Assembly (NCBI GenBank): GCA_009760855.2
Contig: WPIO01000001.1
Coordinates: 4,702,501 to 4,766,500, forward strand
Source of the DNA: Cristatella mucedo
Taxonomy: Eukaryota > Bryozoa > Phylactolaemata > Cristatellidae
Reading direction: 5' to 3'
Length of the DNA stretch: 64,000 bases
Each line of letters opens with the position of its first letter. Position 1 is the first letter of the stretch. A model generated the notes under the pieces. It was given only the letters and a program-made list of their open reading frames with translations, had not been told where the DNA came from and searched no databases. Shown piece after piece: positions 58,195 to 64,000 of the stretch. The translations under genes were made by a program, and so were the position numbers.

Positions 58195-60479
58195 TACTTA
58201 TCCAATAATTTTTTTAACATAACAGCCACCACAACTATCCGAGTCACTGCCGGTAATAAGACGTATTATGGTGGTCGCATGGAATAAAGAATACCATCCC
58301 AGTCGTGTTAAAAAAAATTGCCTTCGGAGTAAAACTGCTATGCAAATTTACTCCTTGGTTCAAAGGGGCCCACGAGAGAAATGATAATGCAGTAGAGGTT
58401 GACGAAGGTTAAAAGAGGCACTGTAACAACGACAGGGCCTGAACATACGAGAAGAAATGCTCGAGAAAACCTTGGAGTGAAAAGAAAACCACACAAAGAG
58501 CCTGAAAGCTTCTGACTAGCGACATCTGACCAGTCACTTCTGACTTGAGGCTCTGCTGTATTTGATTAGTCATTTTCACGTTATCTTGACGTCAGTTTTT
58601 AAAACTATGACCGACCATGAAGGCAGAGCAAGTAAGCTCAAGCGATTTCATCAGATAGAAACACCCCTGAACACTTACTTGCCAGGAGTACGGATGCCAG
58701 ATCACAGCCCCCACCCCCAGAGATTCTAGCCTCAGCATCCTGGTGAGAAAGATTATGGCACGTAACGGTTGCAAGCCAGGGCTCGAAGACCATCGGTTGT
58801 GGCCAGGCATAAGCGTGCACTATCATTAACTAGCTCAACTAAAGAACACTCAAGAGCAAAAAAAAAGAAGCGAAAGGTTCAAATTTCTGGCATGCATGGT
58901 TTCTCTGGTGTTCAAGTCGGTCGGGAAATCGGCAAGAACTAGCATAGGCAGTAGCTGCTAAATCACACACCCGATGGGTCACAGTGAGCCGATGCTACGA
59001 CACGGCGTTCTTTCGGCTCCATTAGTGAACACGAACTTGCCGAGCATGCCTCGATCATGTTTCAGCACGAGCTCTATATCACGTCAGCAGCAGCAGCAAT
59101 GCCAGCTAACCGAAAAGTCCAGGCCCCCAAACCCAGGCTGCCACAGGCAGACAGTCTCGAGACCCTTGTCATCTGTTTTCCTGTACCGTTTGGCAACAGA
59201 GCCGACATCGGGCAGCATGATGCCTCACTGATAAGTGTGGTAGCAGCCTACCTCAGCTCGCCCTGTCAGTAGCCTGGCAGGGCTCACCGACAGCTGCTAA
59301 TCTAATTTGAAAGCAGCACGTAGCCTCCACTAAACGGTTCAGCTGAAAAATGACCTTCTACAGCTGCATGGCAGTGGCCGAAACCCGAAAAAGGTGGATA
59401 AGCCACGATTAATAAGCAACAGCCAGCATCTGCAAGCAGTGTGGTGCCGACTCACCAAAAAGACCACGCCCTGCGGGCCCAGGTCTAGCTAGGTCTTGAT
59501 AGATAGCATGGATTACTCATCCTCAAACGCATGTGCACCACCCTCCACTCCAACTTGGCTGATATGGTTTAGGAGCCGGGGCTCTCAACGTGAGCATGGT
59601 TCTTAGAGGAGCTGATCATTGGCGTTTCCAATTAGCAAATTCCGATCGTATTAACACATGATATTGGTGTCACGTAGTCATTGGCCTACAATAGCTTGGT
59701 CCCAATTGCACGATGCAATTATAAAGCATTTACCAGCTCGTATGAAAAGCCAGTCATATTGTCTCATCCACAAAAAATTGCTCTCAAGCTTGTACCCACT
59801 TTCAGTCATGAGCCAGGGCTACTGATATAATTATGTTCCAGCATCTGAGATTGCTATACCCTGCTTCCCTGTGCAGCATCGAACTCTAACCAAAATTATA
59901 GAGCCACTCCTAAACCAGCCACCTATCCGCAGAGCCATAATCACCATTCACACAGAGCTGCCTTTTGCTTTGCATGCTATTAAACCGATGCACTCGACAT
60001 TGGTAGTTTTAATAAACCTATTATCATTTATATTTTACTAAAGGTTTGAGATATTTATCAGGGCTCGGCACACAACAAACCATTCTTAAGCCGATAAATC
60101 TAAATGAAGGAGCAAACTGCATTACTGGTAGGTATTGCTTCTTCTCAAAGGGGGTTTTGAGCTGTCACTCACGATTTTAAGGAGCCACTTTTGCGAATCC
60201 TACATTTTCTATATTAGTGCTCTCGAAATATTGAACTACACAGCAGTTGCTCCCAGTGCCCTTCTTTTAACCAAGGCATCTCATACTTTCACATATTGTG
60301 AGAGTCCCTCTCATTTCTCCTGGTCTCCTCTGCTCAGCAAGTGCCTGGAAGGCTAGGCTGCTAGAGTTGATGTAGTCAATTTGAATAATCTATCGGTACA
60401 GAGAGAAGACACTGTGCTCTGTCAGACTCACACAGGAAGCACAAGAACATCGAAATGACTACACCACTTCTGAGTAGAT

Positions 60480-61490
60480 GACACTCAGTTTTACCTTTGC
60501 TTTGATCCCTCCCAGCCCACCAGCACGTCGAATTCTCTCTTTCCTTGCTGCCTGTATTGATGACATTTGCACACGGATGGCAGCAAACTTTCTTAAATTG
60601 AATGATGGTAAAACCAACATACTAGTTATGGGCAAACCAAGAATGATTCAAAAATTGGAAAAGCTAACCCTAAAAATCGACTCTGCCAGAACTTTGAATC
60701 TGCACGAAATCTAGGTGTCATGTTCCAAAGTGACCTTTCATTAGACGACCACATAAGCTCCACAGTCAAGACTTGACTGCTTTCAGTTACACAACATTGC
60801 TAAAATTCGAACTTGTTTAGACAGGATAACCACATCTAAATTGGTCCACGCATCTGTTAAATCCCGTCTTGACTTCTGTAACTCGCTGCTTGCTGCTCTA
60901 CAGGCCTGTGCACTCAGGCGCTTACAGCTGGTGCAAATCTCTGCAGTTAGGGTTGTTTGTCACGGCTCCCAATCAAGCAACACATCGACTTCAAGGTCCT
61001 TTCACTCACTTTAGATTTCTTCATTCTTTGGTTCCAGCCTACCTATCAGATCTACTGCCCCACAAGGCTAAGCATCGCATCACACGCTTTTTGGAATCTA
61101 ATTGTCTACTTATACCTCGTACAAACCCCAAATCCGTTAGAGACCGTGCCTTTTGTATGCTCCCAAAGCCTGGAACTCACTCCCGACTTGTGTCACGACA
61201 TCTCCTGACTTGTCCACATTTATCTATTCATGACAGCATTTAGTGGGTCCCTGTGATTCGTCCTTGATGTGCTTATGCATACTGATACTGTGCACGGTAC
61301 CACTAACCAAACTTGCATGCTGACCCTGTGCATGTCATCCGTAACCATGTTATTCCTGTTGTTTATTGAGCATGCTACCACTAACCATTCGATCGTGCTT
61401 CCTTTATAGCAAATGTAAAGTGCCTAGTGAAAGATTTGAGTTCTCTGAGGGTACTATATCAAATGCATTATTATTGTTATTATTATTAAT
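60480..61490 (+). mobile_element. L2-like LINE, about 1 kb 3' part (copy 18)
   Basis: RT motifs are recognisable in changing frames: WMAANFLKLN-like (60576), LNDGKTNILVMGKP, LGVMFQSDLSLDDHI, LVHASVKSRLDFCNSLLAAL and SRLPIKQHIDFKVL. The tail hairpin and (ATT)n follow at 61415-61490. It is the second longest LINE copy here and is clearly dead. Confidence 0.88.
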
Positions 61491-62679
61491 AGCTTCATCG
61501 CAAAATCTGGAATGTTATATGCCGTGACACTCAAGCTGCCGTAAAGTGCTGCTCGTGCTGATTTTGCATCGTGCTTAGCACAAGGCTGCAATCAGACTAT
61601 GAAGGCAGGCTCGGCTGGTACAGATGGTTCTGACTGGTAAGCTGACTTGCTGCCGGCTGCTTTTCTAGCCGTGGGCGCAGTTCGTGTTGCACTTGTGCTT
61701 GCTGTGCTCTCACGACCAGCTACAATGCTTTGAGGTGAGGCGCTAAGCAAATTGCTGCCCAAAAATGAGCAGCTGTCCTGAGCTTGGGGTCGCGTGAGAA
61801 CGAGCACAGAGAATGTGCCAGAGCCAAAGACAGTGGCTATGCGAGGATGCTACTGGCAAAGGTGTACGTGTGCTTGAGTCGAAGCTGGTGTGTGGTTTGG
61901 GTTGCAGATCAGGAGACACGATAAGTGACACAGCATACTGTCAAATATAGTACTACTAATAACTAGCAACCCGTAGCAACTGGCCGGCTCAGGTCCCAAT
62001 GCCGGATAAGTCGTATTAGCAAATGTTCTTAGCACTGAGAAGGCGCTATAATTCAGCCAGGCTCCTTTCTGCGCTACAGTATAGAGCATAGGTTGGATCT
62101 TGTTTGCAGAGCAACAATCACTCACTGGTTCATTTTTAAGGATGAAAATTATTCCTGGCAGGCCAACTTCACACTTGACAGCCAGTCTTCACGTGCCCTG
62201 TGTGGGTGGGAGGGGGCACCGGACACAGTCCAGGTGCATGGAAAGAGGTGATAGGCCGTCTAGGCTGGGGGGGGGGCAGCCACCGAGACCACGTCGCTAG
62301 CAACGTCCACCTCCCCCCCCAAGACTTGTTGGCAACTTAAAAATTAGCATTTCTCTGAAATAGAGGGTCGGGGTAGAGCCTTCCCTAGCAGTGACCATTT
62401 CTTAAATACAGTTAGTTCTCCCATGGTATCGAGTGGTATCACTGCCCGAAAGGGAGCAAGTTAGTTGTGAGCGAGCAGCACACCAACCCACATGAAATGA
62501 GGAGTGGCTACCACTAGGATTGCAGCCTAATGAAAAATTAGGATATACACTGAGGGTGTCCAAAAGTTTCAACCCATCAGTCCATCAATCTGAGTTGGGT
62601 TGTTGCTAATGCCCATATTCGAGTAAGTCATCACTCTGAACAGATTAATAATAATAATACACTTGATAAATTATAACAA

Positions 62680-63115
62680 TCTGTCAATACGACTTTGACC
62701 TTAGTCGAAGTAGGCATCTTAGCATGCAATTGGGTGAGTAAACTTCGCTGGGCTGCTGCATACGTTGCAAAAAAAGAATGCACTTGCTTTTGCTACTCCA
62801 TACAACTCTATCCCAATCTTCACCAGTCCAGTGGATCTGAGCCTTGGCCCACTGTAAATGGCATATCATACTCTTAGTGGACAGAAGTGCTTTGCTCTTT
62901 GGGACTCGAGAATGGAAACCAATCTTATCTAACACCCTTATGATGGTATCAACACTAACCTGCTTCCCAGACGAGGCTTGCAGACTTTGAGCTTGAGCTT
63001 GTGAAGAAGTTGTCCTTTAACACATCCAACATTAGGGTGGTGACTACCACCGAGTGGCAGCCCGACCGATAAGCATGTTCAGGACTCTCAGTCTTCATTA
63101 CCTTCATCACGTTGT
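62680..63115 (-). mobile_element. Tc1/mariner transposase remnant
   Basis: The minus strand reads VSVDTIIRVLDKIGFHSRVP, then LQWAKAQIHWTGEDWDRVVW and SKSKCILF, matching the Tc1 pattern 'GLHSRVPRRKP...RLQWAKEHKHWTVEDWKKVLWSDESKFNLF'. In the catalytic 'WSDES' the aspartate is replaced (WSSKS), and frames are broken upstream. Confidence 0.82.
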
Positions 63116-63540
63116 AAGCAACCGTACTCTCCAGTTTTGATAGAATAGTAGCACTTTAACCTTACGAGTGCCAAGCTCTCTAATGCCATAATTTCACACC
63201 TAACGAAACTTGAAGATTCTTCAACCTTTTAAGTTAAATGGTATGCATGTACAATTCCAGGTTGTGCACAGCCTTACCGTTCTGGTAGAAAAATGATGGG
63301 ATGTTTATAGATACTGTATTCTGGCCAAACCTTGTCATTTATAAAAGGGGTTAAAAGGTTTTGCTAATTTTAAGTATATTGTCCAAAACTTCCATCTTTA
63401 TCATTGCAATTTGTAGTTAAGTATCCAATATTTTGCAAACATAACCTACATCCCACTTATGGTTCAGGTCGGGGATAAGAAAATTTGTTAATTGTGCAAA
63501 TCTAGATCGCCTAAATACTTTTGCATATGAATGTATATAT

Positions 63541-63895
63541 TAATATTAATGCCTCGAGTTCGTACGCTCCCAAAGCCTGGGCTCAAACCCGACTTGCAAC
63601 ATCTCCTGACTTATCCACATTTAAAAAGAAACTAAAAACGTACATATTTACACAGCATTTAGAGGGTCTCTATGATTCGACCTTTATGTGCTTATGCGTG
63701 CTAACATTGTGCATGGTGCCACTAACCACACTTGCATGCTGACCCTGTGCATGTCTCCCCTAACCATGTTATTCTTGTTGTTTATTCAGCATACTACCAA
63801 AAACCCTTCGATTGAGCTTCTTTTGCAGCAAATGTAGTGCCTAGAAAAAATCGAGTTCTCTGAGGGCGCTATACTAGGTGTATTGTCATTATTAT
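63541..63895 (+). mobile_element. L2-like LINE 3' fragment (copy 19)
   Basis: It encodes SYAPKAWAQTRLATSPDLST and FKKKLKTYIFTQ, then the shared 'gaccctgtgcatgtc' segment and tail at 63825-63895. Closest to copy 10. Confidence 0.83.
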
Positions 63896-63925
63896 ATTAA
63901 CACACTCACATAAACAGGTATAGAA

Positions 63926-63970
63926 TATATATATACATATATATATACATATACATATATATATATATGC
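63926..63970. repeat. (AT)n with ACATAT interruptions
   Basis: Alternating AT with periodic 'ac' steps. Confidence 0.9.
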
Positions 63971-64000
63971 TCGCATTTAAGTATAGGTATGCATGCACAT

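Larger units (their letters stand above)
57595..64000 (-). other. Presumed large ATM intron or upstream region
   Basis: ATM exons encoding the HEAT repeats should lie on this side, but I recognise none. Contents are a short minus-strand open frame (57985-58194), LINE copies at 60480-61490 and 63541-63895, a Tc1/mariner piece (62680-63115) and (AT)n near the end. The stretches 58200-60480 and 61500-62680 show nothing else. Confidence 0.5.

Noticed and set aside
58990..59270. Possible minus-strand exon (RDIELVLKH, LGKFVFTNG-like peptides)
   Set aside because: In-frame stops surround it, no proper donor was found, and it does not match the ATM region expected there.

Overview
This is animal nuclear DNA. 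Genes are split by GT-AG introns, microsatellites are long and frequent, and many LINE, SINE and DNA-transposon remnants are present. The three recognisable genes (a PKD1-type polycystin, a HES/Hairy-type repressor ending in WRPW, and ATM) are metazoan. Introns are mostly 0.1-3 kb. L2/CR1-like LINEs with (ATT)n tails suggest an invertebrate or early-branching chordate, but I cannot name the species.

Layout. 1-1474: upstream sequence or intron with an old LINE end. 1475-16798 (+): the C-terminal 1077 residues of a polycystin-1-like protein in 14 exons; its introns hold an R2-like retrotransposon remnant, LINE pieces and (GT)n, (AT)n and (CT)n arrays. 17000-22500: intergenic, with SINE, LINE and pogo/Tigger-like remnants and a 527-bp (CT)n-rich tract. 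About 22500-35300: a strikingly GC- and CpG-rich domain, including (CGG)27, centred on a three-exon HES gene at 30357-31281 (+). It has a TATA-like box, an inverted CCAAT box and three Su(H)/RBPJ consensus sites nearby. 36200-37700: a decayed LINE. 38110-57594 (-): the C-terminal ~1200 residues of ATM (FAT, PI3K-like kinase and FATC) in 19 exons. 57595-64000: probably a large ATM intron, with LINE and Tc1/mariner fragments; no further ATM exon was recognised.

The three genes belong to unrelated processes: membrane/ciliary calcium signalling, Notch-responsive repression and DNA-damage signalling. HES and ATM are convergent. Polycystin and HES are tandem on the plus strand. Exon ends were set by hand from GT-AG signals, codon phase and remembered family conservation. 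The least certain junction is the one between the last two ATM exons. The 5' parts of polycystin and ATM lie outside the window or were not recognised. I saw no previously undescribed gene system. The most interesting points are the CpG-rich HES domain with candidate Notch sites and perfect palindromes, (TG)/(CT) microsatellites biased to the sense strand of introns, and the transposon families.
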